Positions 27,532-36,674 of a stretch of DNA of 64,000 nucleotides are shown here, in pieces. Each line of letters begins with the position of its first letter. Position 1 is the stretch's first letter. Source of the DNA: CBDCHC01 sp965277055 (GTDB taxonomy: Bacteria > Pseudomonadota > Gammaproteobacteria > PS1 > Pseudothioglobaceae). The notes beneath the pieces are model-generated. The model saw nothing but the letters and a program-made list of their open reading frames with translations, was not told the DNA's origin and made no database searches. Location of the stretch: positions 868,001 to 932,000 of the forward strand of contig OZ255703.1 of the NCBI GenBank assembly GCA_965277055.1. The letters are read 5' to 3'. The translations under genes and the position numbers were made by a program.

Positions 27532-27560
27532 GATAGGCTGATTTCGGCTTATTATGTCAA
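27532..27560 (-). promoter_or_regulatory. Possible sigma70 promoter of the TRAP operon
   Basis: On the minus strand a perfect TTGACA (-35) is found at 27560-27555, followed at 17-19 nt by a weak -10 (TATCAC). No -24/-12 (GG-N10-GC) sigma54 element was recognised in this region, which matters because the adjacent regulator belongs to the sigma54-activator family. Confidence 0.4.
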
Positions 27561-27640
27561 TTCCTTGTAAAAATTTTACTCGTTTATGATGGCGAAACTC
27601 TAAAATAGTAATAAATTCAACAATTAAGAGAAGTTGTGCT

Positions 27641-27840
27641 GTGGTAAAAAAAGGTAAAAAATTTGTGGTATATGTGCAAAAGATACCGATATTTCTTTAG
27701 AAGATAGAGTTTGTTACAGTATTTATGCAAAAAATAATAACTTCCAATACCTACTTGATGCAAAAGATTTAATAGAGCAGTATAAGTGTTTGCATATGTA
27801 TAATTTTAAATTTGGTAACAGAGTGAATGTGTGTATATAA
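27641..27840 (+). pseudogene. Possible frameshifted small gene
   Basis: GTG GTA AAA AAA GGT AAA AAA at 27641 opens a frame that ends early, while the frame one base back is open from 27658 to a TAA at 27838. The second frame encodes KICGICAKDTDIS, then VCYSIYAK and further cysteines, reminiscent of a CxxC zinc-binding protein. The switch would fall in an A6 tract. There is an AAGAGAAG upstream of the GTG. It may be a decayed gene, a sequencing error or chance; I recognise no family. Confidence 0.3.
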
Positions 27841-27927
27841 CAATCAATGACTTTATAATGCTGTTACTTAAAGTGTGTTGTCAAGGGATGTGCGTAATTT
27901 TATTTTAACAATCGTGAAAATCAAAGA

Positions 27928-29634
27928 GTGACATTGAATAGCAGTTATAGGAAAATAATTAACATTATTGGCATAATATGTGCAATCGCTCTTATTGCGT
28001 ATATTTATTTCATAATAAAAGATTATCACATTCAACAATTAGAGCGTTCAACAAAAGAGCGCATTAAGATATATCACAATGAAGTCTCTGATAGGCTTGC
28101 TCGTTTTGATTTTTTACCATTGATTATTAGTCGCGATAAAGAATTAATTTCGTTAGCAAGCACCCAACCAAATAAGGCTAATCAAATATTGACATCTATT
28201 AAAGAAATTGCTGATATTGATGAAGTTTATATATTAGATAATACTGGTACAGCCATCGCTTCTAGTAATTGGCAAGATGCATTAAGTTTTGTAGGAAAGA
28301 ATTATAGTTTTAGATCTTATTTTCAAAAGGCGTTGCTTGGTCAAACTGCTAGATTTTATGGTATCGGAGCAACTACCAAAAAGCCTGGGTTTTTTATTGC
28401 TCATGGGATTAAAAAAGATAATGAAGTTATAGCAGTTCTTGTGGTCAAGGTAGCATTTAATGATTTAGAACAGAAGTGGCGTACCTTAAATGAAAATATA
28501 TTTATTACCAATGAGGATGATGTAACAATTTTAAGCAATCATAGTGAATGGAAGTATCGGATACTTACACCCCTCACACAGAAACAATTAGACCTCATAC
28601 AAGAGCAAAAGCAATTTGACAATGAACCGCTGTCTTTACTTATTGAAAACCTTACTCAAAGTAGCCTCACAATTGATAACGTCAAATATCTATACTACAC
28701 TATGCCTTTTTCTGAGCATAATTGGCACATGTATTATCTTGTACCCGAGTCGGTGCTTAATACAACAATAACCAATACATGGTTGGCGATAGCGTTAATT
28801 ATATTAATGATTAGTTTAGTATTTTTATTAATAAAAATAATTAAAGCACGTACTGCCCTTAATGTATCAAAAGCAGAATCAAAGCAACTCAAGCATCTTA
28901 ATACTCTCTTACGAGATGAGGTTGCTCATAGAAAAAAAATAGAAAAAAAATTAGAATATACCAATAAAATTGCTGCTATGGGGGAGTTATCTACCGCTAT
29001 TGTTCATGAGCTTAGTCAACCATTATCAGCTGCTAAAAACTATATTGCTACGGCGTTAAACTCTACAAATCAAGAGATACACAATAGGTCATTATCAAAG
29101 ATTGAAATATTAATAAATAAAGCTACTACAATAACTAAACAATTGAAATTTTTCTCTATGAGTAATAAGAAAAAAATTGAAGTGTTTGATATTTATGCAG
29201 CCATAAACTCAGCTCTTATTGTTGTATCTCCTGCAATAGAGGAACATAATATTAATCTTGTAATTCGCAAACCAGGTAAGCCATACATGATTAATGCGAG
29301 CCAAATCTGCATTGAACAAGTGTTTACTAATATCATACATAATGCGTGCTACGCTATGTCTCATTCTACTATTAGAAATTTAGTTATAGAGTTTGAAGAG
29401 AATTACCCATATATTTGCACTACCATAACAGATACTGGGGTGGGGCTTTCGAGTGAAGATATTTCACAAATATTTGAGCCATTTTATACTAACCTTAATA
29501 ATGGAGTAGGCTTGGGTCTTGCCATTTCAAAAAATATTATTGTTGATTTTAATGGCACATTGACCGCACATAATAATACTGATATGGGTGCACACTTTAT
29601 TATCAAACTACCTATACACAATGAATCGAAATAA
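27928..29634 (+). CDS. dctB: DctB-like sensor histidine kinase
   Basis: 568 residues starting at GTG. A membrane segment at about residues 10-30, a periplasmic Cache-type sensor (about 35-280), a second membrane segment (about 287-307), a short coiled coil, then HisKA with the phospho-acceptor H360 in HELSQPLSAAKNY and an ATPase domain with N box (NIIHNACYAM), G1 (DTGVGLSSED) and G2 (GVGLGLAIS). This is the layout of DctB, which senses C4-dicarboxylates outside the cell. It diverges from the TRAP operon and overlaps the regulator gene by 14 nt. The ligand of this sensor may differ from succinate. Confidence 0.9.
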   Translation: MTLNSSYRKIINIIGIICAIALIAYIYFIIKDYHIQQLERSTKERIKIYHNEVSDRLARFDFLPLIISRDKELISLASTQPNKANQILTSIKEIADIDEVYILDNTGTAIASSNWQDALSFVGKNYSFRSYFQKALLGQTARFYGIGATTKKPGFFIAHGIKKDNEVIAVLVVKVAFNDLEQKWRTLNENIFITNEDDVTILSNHSEWKYRILTPLTQKQLDLIQEQKQFDNEPLSLLIENLTQSSLTIDNVKYLYYTMPFSEHNWHMYYLVPESVLNTTITNTWLAIALIILMISLVFLLIKIIKARTALNVSKAESKQLKHLNTLLRDEVAHRKKIEKKLEYTNKIAAMGELSTAIVHELSQPLSAAKNYIATALNSTNQEIHNRSLSKIEILINKATTITKQLKFFSMSNKKKIEVFDIYAAINSALIVVSPAIEEHNINLVIRKPGKPYMINASQICIEQVFTNIIHNACYAMSHSTIRNLVIEFEENYPYICTTITDTGVGLSSEDISQIFEPFYTNLNNGVGLGLAISKNIIVDFNGTLTAHNNTDMGAHFIIKLPIHNESK

Positions 29635-30964
29635 TATAAATATTGCTATAGTAGATGACGATGCCTTATTGTTAGATTCCATTGCTGAATACATGAGTCA
29701 GTTTTATAAGGTATTAAAATATACGAACGGTAGGAAGTTATTGTCAGATATAGCCGATTTAAAAATCCCTGATATAATCTTATGTGATCTTAAAATGCCA
29801 ATAATTGATGGTATGTCATTACTTAAGATCTTTAAATCTCAACAAATATCTTCTACTGTTATTGTCATGACAGCTCATGGTGATATTCCTATTGCAGTAG
29901 ATGCTATTCAAAATGGTGCGTATGATTTTATAGAAAAACCCTTTCATCCCGAAAATTTGAAAAAGATCATAACCCAGGCACTAGTTACTCACGAATTAAA
30001 ATATGAAAATTTTGTATTAAAAAAACACTTAGAAAATGTTTCAAAGTTTGACGAGTTATTAACTGGACAAAGTGAAGTAATGAAAAAATTACGACACCGT
30101 ATTTTTGAAATTATAGAAACAAAGAATAATATTGTTTTGTTTGGCACATCTGGTGTAGAACGTAATATTATTGCAAGAGCTATACATTATCATGGTCCAC
30201 AGAAAGAGTTACCTTTTGTAGAGGTTAACTGCCAAATTGCACATGATAAATTATTTGATAGTTTTTTCTTGGGTAAAGATGGGGCATTTCAACAAACCAA
30301 AAACGGAGGGACTATTTTTTTTAACAGAATTGATAAAATTCCGATTTTTGAAAGAGCAAGGTTATTAGATATATTACAAAAATTCTGCTCAAGAAGTGGA
30401 CACACTGATATAAAAACGAGACTCATCGCTTCTACTAATCAGTCTTTAGAACAAAAAGAGCAAAATAGAATGCAACAAATATATGAATTACTAAATGCTG
30501 TAACGATTGATATTCCATCATTGAGAGAGCGACAGAACGATATTATAGAGTTGTTTTATGTATATGCCGATCAACTATCCAATAAATATATGCTTCCTAT
30601 TCCGCAGTTATCTGATGAGGATATTCAAAATCTCTTGCTTTATGAATGGCATGGAAACCAACAACAACTTAGAGAAATAGTAAAACAATTTTTATTACTC
30701 AGCGTTAAGCAAAAGGTTTCTATTTTGTATTTATTACAAACAACTACCAACGAAAAAGTCATCAATAAGTTATATGATAGAAACTTACGTGATTCAATGC
30801 AGTATTTTGAGAAGCAGCTTATTATCCAAGCATTAATTGAGTGTTCCGGTAATATTGATAAAACATGTAAATTATTAAAAATTCCTAGAAGAACACTCAA
30901 TACAAAACTACTTAAATATGATTTGAATCGATCAAATTTTATACATTGCTCCGGCTCACATTAG
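29621..30964 (+). CDS. DctD/NtrC-family response regulator with degenerate AAA+ domain
   Basis: 447 residues from ATG 29621 (upstream in-frame ATG at 29588 would lie inside dctB). Receiver domain: acidic pocket D12-D14, phosphoacceptor D56 in LCDLKMP, MTAHGD and EKPF. Central domain: the Walker A expected as GETGTGKE reads GTSGVERN (175-182), losing the invariant lysine; the GAFTGA loop reads GAFQQT (221-226); the Walker B DE reads NR (235-236) in GGTIFFNRIDKIP. A Fis-type helix-turn-helix is intact at the C-terminus (CSGNIDKTCKLLKIPRRTLN). It therefore should not hydrolyse ATP or open sigma54 promoters, but could still bind DNA as a phosphorylation-controlled regulator. Pairs with the DctB-like kinase. 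Confidence 0.88.
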   Translation: MNRNNINIAIVDDDALLLDSIAEYMSQFYKVLKYTNGRKLLSDIADLKIPDIILCDLKMPIIDGMSLLKIFKSQQISSTVIVMTAHGDIPIAVDAIQNGAYDFIEKPFHPENLKKIITQALVTHELKYENFVLKKHLENVSKFDELLTGQSEVMKKLRHRIFEIIETKNNIVLFGTSGVERNIIARAIHYHGPQKELPFVEVNCQIAHDKLFDSFFLGKDGAFQQTKNGGTIFFNRIDKIPIFERARLLDILQKFCSRSGHTDIKTRLIASTNQSLEQKEQNRMQQIYELLNAVTIDIPSLRERQNDIIELFYVYADQLSNKYMLPIPQLSDEDIQNLLLYEWHGNQQQLREIVKQFLLLSVKQKVSILYLLQTTTNEKVINKLYDRNLRDSMQYFEKQLIIQALIECSGNIDKTCKLLKIPRRTLNTKLLKYDLNRSNFIHCSGSH

Positions 30965-31085
30965 AATTTGATAATGCATTGATATAGAGTAGAAGTAGGT
31001 ATTAATCTGCAAAATAATGTGTAATACATGAGCATTCTTTGATATTTTTATTACATTGTGAAAATTTGCACCAATGCTCTTTTAT

Positions 31086-31104
31086 GTATACAAATTGCGT
31101 ATAC
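31086..31104. repeat. GTATAC-N7-GTATAC motif upstream of ABC exporter
   Basis: Two copies of the self-complementary hexamer GTATAC with a 7-nt spacer, inside the 244-nt region between the response regulator and the Atm1-like gene. A possible operator for the exporter; no other support. Confidence 0.3.
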
Positions 31105-31208
31105 CTATTGTTCCAATGAAACCATGGTATTTATAGTGGATTAGTTATATTTGCTGTTCTACTCGGCATTCACGAATTAAAATAAAGCCTTTTGCAAGGG
31201 CGAACACA

Positions 31209-32999
31209 TTGCCACCTGTTACTCCAGTAAAAGCAACTGATTTTAAAATTAGTGATGTTAAGGTACTAAAGAAGATATTGCCATACTTGATGCGTATGCG
31301 CTATCGGGTATTTTTGGCATTAGGGTTTTTGTTGGTTGCTAAGTTTGCTAACGTGGGTATTCCGATTGCCCTAAAAAATATCGTAGATACCCTAGACCAA
31401 ACTAATGTGGTACTAGTACTTCCCTTGGGGCTATTGCTCGCGTATGGTGCACTGAGATTATCAAGCTCACTGTTTAATGAGCTTAGGGATGCAGTGTTTG
31501 CCAAGGTGCGTTACCAAACCATGCGTACGGTTTCAGTAGAGATATTTCAGCACTTACACAAGCTAGATTTATCTTATCATCTGAGTCGTAAAATTGGGGC
31601 TATCAGTCGTGATATTGATCGTGGCACGAATAGCATCAGCACTTTATTTTCTATTTTGGTGTTTAATATTTTTCCTTCACTATTTGAGATTTTGCTAGTG
31701 GTGGGGATACTTCTGATTAACTTTGATGGCATTATTGCCTTTACTGCGTTCGCTACGGTGTTTTTATATATTTTTATTACTATTCATATCACTAAGTGGC
31801 GGATGAAATACCGCTATGAAATGAATGATATTCAGTCAGAGGCAAGTAATACCGCCATTGATAGCTTGATAAACTATGAAACAGTTAAGTACTTCAATAA
31901 AGAACAAAGCGAATATCATAAATATAACACCACTATGACCAAATGGGAAGAAGTCTCTATCAAGAGTTTTACCAGCATGACTGCACTCAACTTTGTGCAA
32001 GGGGCTATTATCGCTACAGGGGTGACTATTATTCTTATTTTCGCAGCAACTGGGGTGGTGGACGGCTCTATTACTCTAGGTGAACTCATTATGATACAGG
32101 CATTACTCCTGCAGCTCTTTTTACCACTAGGGAACTTAGGTATTGTGTATAGACAAATCAAACATAACTTTATTGATATGAATAATATGTTTGATATTCT
32201 AGATAAAAAACCGATGATTACTGATGTAGGTGACGCTCCTGAATTGGTTGTAAGTCAAGGGAATATTGAGTTTAACAATGTAGCATTTGCCTACAACGCA
32301 GAAAATCCGATATTTAACGACCTGAGCTTCACCGCGAGTAAGGGGCAAAAGGTTGCCATCGTGGGTGCATCAGGTGCTGGGAAATCAAGTATTGTGAAGC
32401 TCTTGTTTCGGTTCTTTGATATTAATGGCGGGGAAATCCTCATTGATGGGCAAAATATCGCTAAGGTCTCACAAGATAGCCTGCGAAGCCATATCGGCAT
32501 TGTGCCTCAAGATAATATTATGTTTAATGATAGCATCTTTAATAACATTGCCTACGGAACGACCAGAGAAGTCACCCTTGATGAGGTACGTGAGGTTGCA
32601 AGACACGCATATATTGATGACTTCATTATGAGCTTGCCCAATGGCTACGATACGGTAGTAGGCGAGCGTGGACTCAAACTCAGTGGTGGGGAAAAACAGC
32701 GCCTTGCCATTGCCAGAGTACTACTCAAAAACCCAAGTATTTTGATATTTGATGAAGCGACCTCTGCTCTTGATAACGTAGCAGAAAATATCGTCCAGCA
32801 GGCGATGAATAGCTTCTCGCATGATAAAACAACTATCGTCATTGCCCATCGGCTTTCAACCATTAAAGATGCTGATAAGATATTAGTATTAGATAACGGC
32901 ATGCTAGCAGAGAGTGGCACGCATGAGGAACTACTAAAAAATAAATCAGTGTATTATGAGTTAAATCAGCAAAATAAGGATGTGGAACTAAACAACTAA
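31209..32999 (+). CDS. Atm1-type ABC transporter (fused permease-ATPase)
   Basis: 596 residues, starting at TTG 31209 after a short AAGGG. Six membrane segments (about residues 40-330) carry the Atm1/HMT1 motifs (GAISRDIDRGTNSIS, NYETVKYFNKEQSEY). The nucleotide-binding domain has Walker A GASGAGKSS, the signature LSGGEKQRLAIARVLLKNP, Walker B FDEATSALD and the switch H in IAHRLST. This branch exports glutathione-linked sulfur or metal species needed for iron-sulfur homeostasis and heavy-metal tolerance. Monocistronic, ended by a strong terminator. Confidence 0.93.
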   Translation: MPPVTPVKATDFKISDVKVLKKILPYLMRMRYRVFLALGFLLVAKFANVGIPIALKNIVDTLDQTNVVLVLPLGLLLAYGALRLSSSLFNELRDAVFAKVRYQTMRTVSVEIFQHLHKLDLSYHLSRKIGAISRDIDRGTNSISTLFSILVFNIFPSLFEILLVVGILLINFDGIIAFTAFATVFLYIFITIHITKWRMKYRYEMNDIQSEASNTAIDSLINYETVKYFNKEQSEYHKYNTTMTKWEEVSIKSFTSMTALNFVQGAIIATGVTIILIFAATGVVDGSITLGELIMIQALLLQLFLPLGNLGIVYRQIKHNFIDMNNMFDILDKKPMITDVGDAPELVVSQGNIEFNNVAFAYNAENPIFNDLSFTASKGQKVAIVGASGAGKSSIVKLLFRFFDINGGEILIDGQNIAKVSQDSLRSHIGIVPQDNIMFNDSIFNNIAYGTTREVTLDEVREVARHAYIDDFIMSLPNGYDTVVGERGLKLSGGEKQRLAIARVLLKNPSILIFDEATSALDNVAENIVQQAMNSFSHDKTTIVIAHRLSTIKDADKILVLDNGMLAESGTHEELLKNKSVYYELNQQNKDVELNN

Positions 33000-33044
33000 T
33001 TTTGAGCTTAATGAGTCTTTAAATTAACATCATAAGTTTCAAAC

Positions 33045-33076
33045 AAAAAAACCCGAGCAATGCTCGGGTTTTTTTT
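33045..33076. terminator. Bidirectional Rho-independent terminator
   Basis: AAAAAAACCCGAGC, loop AAT, GCTCGGGTTTTTTTT. The stem with A and T runs on both sides lies between the converging ABC exporter and PuuD-like genes and can end both transcripts. Confidence 0.9.
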
Positions 33077-33104
33077 AAATATAAAACTCTACATTCTAGT
33101 AGAT

Positions 33105-33208
33105 ATTTTGAGAATTTTGCAAGGCGTAAAGGAAAAAGTGCAAAAGAGTTTACGTATGAGTAAATGACTGCATTTTTTTTCGCATTGCAACACCGCAAAA
33201 ACTCAAAA
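33105..33208 (-). repeat. Palindromic dispersed repeat, copy 1 (inverted orientation)
   Basis: Read on the minus strand this stretch aligns with the repeats after rpsI: shared blocks are GTTGCA, TTTACT-N5-GTAAACT, GCA-N2-TTTTT, CGCCTTGCA and AATTCTCAAAAT. The centre GTTTAC-N6-GTAAAT is a hairpin. It fills the gap between the terminator at 33076 and the end of the PuuD-like gene, and may begin inside it by a few bases. Confidence 0.6.
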
Positions 33209-33214
33209 GATGCA

Positions 33215-33793
33215 CTAGAATCTGTAAGCTAACATCGTAAGTAACATCGGCACTGACAAAATTACATTCACACTTGATGCATACGCAGCAGCACTTTTTG
33301 CTTTAGCTTTTGCTTCGTCTGTAGCTTCTTTAAGACCTAATACTTTTTGTTGGTTTGGCCAAATGATAAACCAGACATTAAATGCCATAATAGTACCTAA
33401 CCATGAGCCTAAACCAATCACTTCTGCACCATTGGCAAAGGTAAATGCATTTACAATACCAATATTACCACGCTCTAACAAAATCAGCCCCAGTACCCAC
33501 GTAGTGGCAGCAGCCATTCTAAACCAGAGTAATGCTCTAGGAGCAACGTATTTACCAATTGCTGCTGGTCCCGGGCCATCGCTATCAGCAAGGGCTGCGC
33601 CCATCGCAGGAACTTGGACAAAGTTAAAATAGTAGAGTAAGCCAATCCATACGATACCTGCTAGTACATGTAACCATACGATAACTTTATATTCTAAATT
33701 AGCATCATTAATATTCCCAACAGTAAACATTACAATAAATGCTAGGATAAAACCAATAACGATTTTATTTTGGACTGAGTTAATAAATCCCAT
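33215..33793 (-). CDS. PuuD-like (urate oxidase N-terminal type) membrane protein
   Basis: 192 residues with five hydrophobic segments. The motif VIVWLHVLAGIVWIGLLYYF, then FVQVPAM and WFRMAAATTWVLGL, is typical of the membrane domain shared by PuuD-type urate hydroxylases. Here the C-terminal cytochrome-like domain is absent, as in many stand-alone members in marine bacteria, so urate use is not implied. There is a conserved pair of histidine/tryptophan positions that may bind heme. Function unknown; divergent from mutM. Confidence 0.75.
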   Translation of the reverse strand: MGFINSVQNKIVIGFILAFIVMFTVGNINDANLEYKVIVWLHVLAGIVWIGLLYYFNFVQVPAMGAALADSDGPGPAAIGKYVAPRALLWFRMAAATTWVLGLILLERGNIGIVNAFTFANGAEVIGLGSWLGTIMAFNVWFIIWPNQQKVLGLKEATDEAKAKAKSAAAYASSVNVILSVPMLLTMLAYRF

Positions 33794-33880
33794 AACAACT
33801 CCTAAGTGATAAAAAGTAAATATTTTACTAGGCTACTCAGTAAAATTCACTGTATTTAGGTATTTATATCCTGATTTTTC

Positions 33881-34711
33881 GTGCCAGAACTCCCAGAAGT
33901 AGAAACCACTAAAAACGGTCTTTCGCCCCATATCATCGGCTCTCGTGTTCATGAGGTAAATATTCGTTTTCCTACGCTACGCTACCCCATTCCTACTGAC
34001 ATCCCGCAACTGATAATGGGTGACACTTTACACAATATCATCAGAAGAGGCAAATATCTTATTTTTGTCTTTGGTAGTACACAACTCATTATCCATCTGG
34101 GAATGAGTGGTAAGCTAACCATTGCGACTGATACTACACACTACATCAAGCACGATCATTTTGAAATAGTATTTAGTCATAATGCTCAGCGCACAATTAT
34201 GCGCCTAAATGACCAACGTAGATTTGGCTGTGTGCTTACTACCTCAGACTATACTACCCACCCACTTATTAGCTCCTTAGGAATAGAGCCGTTATCGGAG
34301 TCATTTACTGGGAGATATTTATATCAATATTCTAAAAACAAAGCCCTAGATATTAAACAACTGATAATGAATAGTAAGTGTGTGGTGGGTGTGGGGAATA
34401 TTTACGCTGCAGAGAGTTTATTTCGTAGTGGGATAGATCCACGCTCAAAGGCACATAAAATTACTAAACAACAATATACACTACTCGCCCAGTCTATTCG
34501 CGAGGTGCTCACAGAGGCAATAGCGAGTGGAGGCACTACCTTAAAAGATTATCTGGGGGCAACGGGTGAGAGTGGATATTTTAAAGTGGCACTAAATGTC
34601 TATGGCAGAGCAGGGGAAGCGTGCTATACCTGCGGCACTCCAATTGAGAAAATTACTCAAGCAAAACGCTCGACCTTCTACTGCCCTGTGTGCCAAAAAC
34701 TTAAGAAATAG
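33881..34711 (+). CDS. mutM: Formamidopyrimidine-DNA glycosylase
   Basis: 276 residues, starting at GTG 33881. The N-terminus PELPEVETT supplies the catalytic P2 and E3 after Met removal. The helix-two-turn-helix region contains NSKCVVGVGNIYAAESLF and the zinc finger is intact at the C-terminus (C248, C251, C268, C271). It removes oxidised purines such as 8-oxoguanine. Unlike in many genomes it is directly upstream of the NtrX-like regulator and trkAH genes (44 nt). Confidence 0.96.
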   Translation: MPELPEVETTKNGLSPHIIGSRVHEVNIRFPTLRYPIPTDIPQLIMGDTLHNIIRRGKYLIFVFGSTQLIIHLGMSGKLTIATDTTHYIKHDHFEIVFSHNAQRTIMRLNDQRRFGCVLTTSDYTTHPLISSLGIEPLSESFTGRYLYQYSKNKALDIKQLIMNSKCVVGVGNIYAAESLFRSGIDPRSKAHKITKQQYTLLAQSIREVLTEAIASGGTTLKDYLGATGESGYFKVALNVYGRAGEACYTCGTPIEKITQAKRSTFYCPVCQKLKK

Positions 34712-34755
34712 CCTTAATACTAATTATAATTATAGTTTTCAGTGGGTAAAACAAA

Positions 34756-35304
34756 GTGAAGCAAACTATTCTTGTGGTTGATGATGAAGTAGCCAATGCC
34801 GAAATTATTAAAGACAGTTTAGAAGATGTGGGGTACGAGGTCTCTACTGCGGGCGATACTTCTAGTGCGCAAACCCTTGTTGATACTACTGAATTTTCGT
34901 TAATTATTCTAGATATCTGGATGCCTGGGATGGATGGCATTAGTTTTCTGCGCCAACTTAAGGAGCGTGGAAATACGACTAAAGTGATTATGATTTCCGG
35001 ACATGCAGAACATAATGATGTGGTGGAGTCTATGCGTCTAGGAGCGATTGATTTTATTAAAAAGCCGATTTCTAATATTTCATCTATTGTACGTAATGCA
35101 CTCACTGCCAAAACCCAGACCTCACCTACCAATGCTGATTTATTGAATCAGCCGATTAAACAAGCGAGACACTCATTTGAGGCGGAGTATTTCAAGCATC
35201 ATCTTCAGCTGCATGATAACAATATGGCAAAAGTAGCGGAAGCAACTGGGATAGAACGCACCACCTTATACAGAAAATTAAAAGAATTGGATATTAAAAA
35301 CTAA
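34756..35304 (+). CDS. NtrX-like response regulator lacking the AAA+ domain
   Basis: 182 residues from GTG. A receiver domain (D9, D10, phosphoacceptor D53 in LDIWMPGMDG, SGHAEH, KKPI) is joined by a short linker to a Fis-type helix-turn-helix (NNMAKVAEATGIERTTLYRKLKEL). The C-terminal part is typical of NtrX, and the genomic place directly before trkA and trkH is that of ntrX in other proteobacteria, but the whole central ATPase domain is missing. The protein therefore resembles small ActR/RegA-type regulators. No histidine kinase (NtrY) gene is next to it; its partner must be elsewhere. It is 2 nt from trkA, so probably co-transcribed. Confidence 0.88.
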   Translation: MKQTILVVDDEVANAEIIKDSLEDVGYEVSTAGDTSSAQTLVDTTEFSLIILDIWMPGMDGISFLRQLKERGNTTKVIMISGHAEHNDVVESMRLGAIDFIKKPISNISSIVRNALTAKTQTSPTNADLLNQPIKQARHSFEAEYFKHHLQLHDNNMAKVAEATGIERTTLYRKLKELDIKN

Positions 35305-35306
35305 AG

Positions 35307-36674
35307 ATGAATATTGTAATTTTAGGAGCAGGGCAAGTAGGTAGTGCGATTGCCACCAGTCTTGCCAGTGATAGTGAAAATTCTATTACGATGATTGATA
35401 AGGACCAAGCTAGTCTTGATAGAGTGGGTAAATATCTAGATATTAATACTATTACTGGTGGGGGTTCATATCCAAGCATCTTAGAGCGAGCAAATATCAA
35501 AGATGTAGATATGCTGATTGCGGTGACACAATCTGATGAAACCAACATGCTTGCTTGCCAAATGGCTCATACGCTGTATAAAGTAAAAACTAAGATTGCC
35601 CGCATTCGCACCATAGAATATTTATATAACGATGAACTATTTGACGAGCGTGCGATTCCCATTGACTTTGTGATTACCCCTGAGAATATTATCACGCACT
35701 ATATTAAAGGAGTGATAGAGGAGCCCGGTGTTTCGCAGATTTTTGAGTTTGAAGATGGGTTGATTCAATTAGTAGAAACCAAAGTATTTGCTGGTTCGCC
35801 TATAGTGTCTCGCCCAGTGATTGAACTTCATCAGGACTTGCCTGATGTGAAGCTACGGGTCGTGAGCATTTATCGTGATAACCAAGCAATCAAGGTCTCT
35901 GGTAAGGCAGTTATTCAAAGCGGGGATACTATTTTCTTCTTAACAGAGAAAAAATGTGTGACCCGAGTGCTCAAAGAATTTAGAAGGCTTGATAGACCAT
36001 ATAAAAATATTATTATTGCAGGTGGTGGGCGCATAGGCTTTAGGCTTGCCAAATATTTAGAATATTCACATAATGTGAGACTGATTGAAAACAGTAGAGA
36101 GCGGGCAAAATATCTCGCAAGCGAACTAGATAATACACTGGTACTTAATGGTTCTGCTACAGATGAAAAGTTGTTATTAGATGAAGATATAGAGCGTGCT
36201 GATTTATTTATTGCTATTACAGACTCTGATGAGGTGAATGTAATTGTGTCTATTTTGGCAAAAAAACTAGGTGCACATAAAACTATTGCACTGGTGAAAA
36301 AAGATATTTACGAAGACTTAGCAAATAATGCAAAAGAAGTAGATATGGTGCTCTCACCAGACCAAGTGACCTCTGGGGCTATTTTATCTCATATTCGTAA
36401 AGGGAATACGATGATGGTGCATTCTCTTCGCCATAATCAAGCAGAGGCAATTGAGATTGTCCTAGAATCTAAAGCCACCAAAGTAATTAATAAAAAAATT
36501 AAAGATATTGATATGCCTCTAGGTGTGGAAATCGGCAGTATTGTACGTAGTGGTGAGTTAATTATGCCAAGTCATGAATTGGTGTTTCGTTTAGGCGATC
36601 ATGTATTACTCATTATCACTGATATGACCCAAGTACACATCACCGAAGAACTCTTTACTGGAGAGGCAGAGTAG
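35307..36674 (+). CDS. trkA: Trk potassium uptake protein TrkA
   Basis: 455 residues composed of two halves, each with an NAD-binding RCK-N fold and an RCK-C domain. The first dinucleotide site is VILGAGQVGSAIATSLA and the second is IIIAGGGRIGFRLAKYLE. TrkA is the cytoplasmic gating subunit of the TrkH K+ channel. It starts 2 nt after the NtrX-like gene and its stop codon is directly followed by the trkH ATG. Confidence 0.97.
   Translation: MNIVILGAGQVGSAIATSLASDSENSITMIDKDQASLDRVGKYLDINTITGGGSYPSILERANIKDVDMLIAVTQSDETNMLACQMAHTLYKVKTKIARIRTIEYLYNDELFDERAIPIDFVITPENIITHYIKGVIEEPGVSQIFEFEDGLIQLVETKVFAGSPIVSRPVIELHQDLPDVKLRVVSIYRDNQAIKVSGKAVIQSGDTIFFLTEKKCVTRVLKEFRRLDRPYKNIIIAGGGRIGFRLAKYLEYSHNVRLIENSRERAKYLASELDNTLVLNGSATDEKLLLDEDIERADLFIAITDSDEVNVIVSILAKKLGAHKTIALVKKDIYEDLANNAKEVDMVLSPDQVTSGAILSHIRKGNTMMVHSLRHNQAEAIEIVLESKATKVINKKIKDIDMPLGVEIGSIVRSGELIMPSHELVFRLGDHVLLIITDMTQVHITEELFTGEAE

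Noticed and set aside
27477..27927. sigma54 -24/-12 promoter for the TRAP operon
   Set aside because: Searched by eye for GG-N10-GC with flanking TGGCAC/TTGC and found none; the region has a TTGACA instead.
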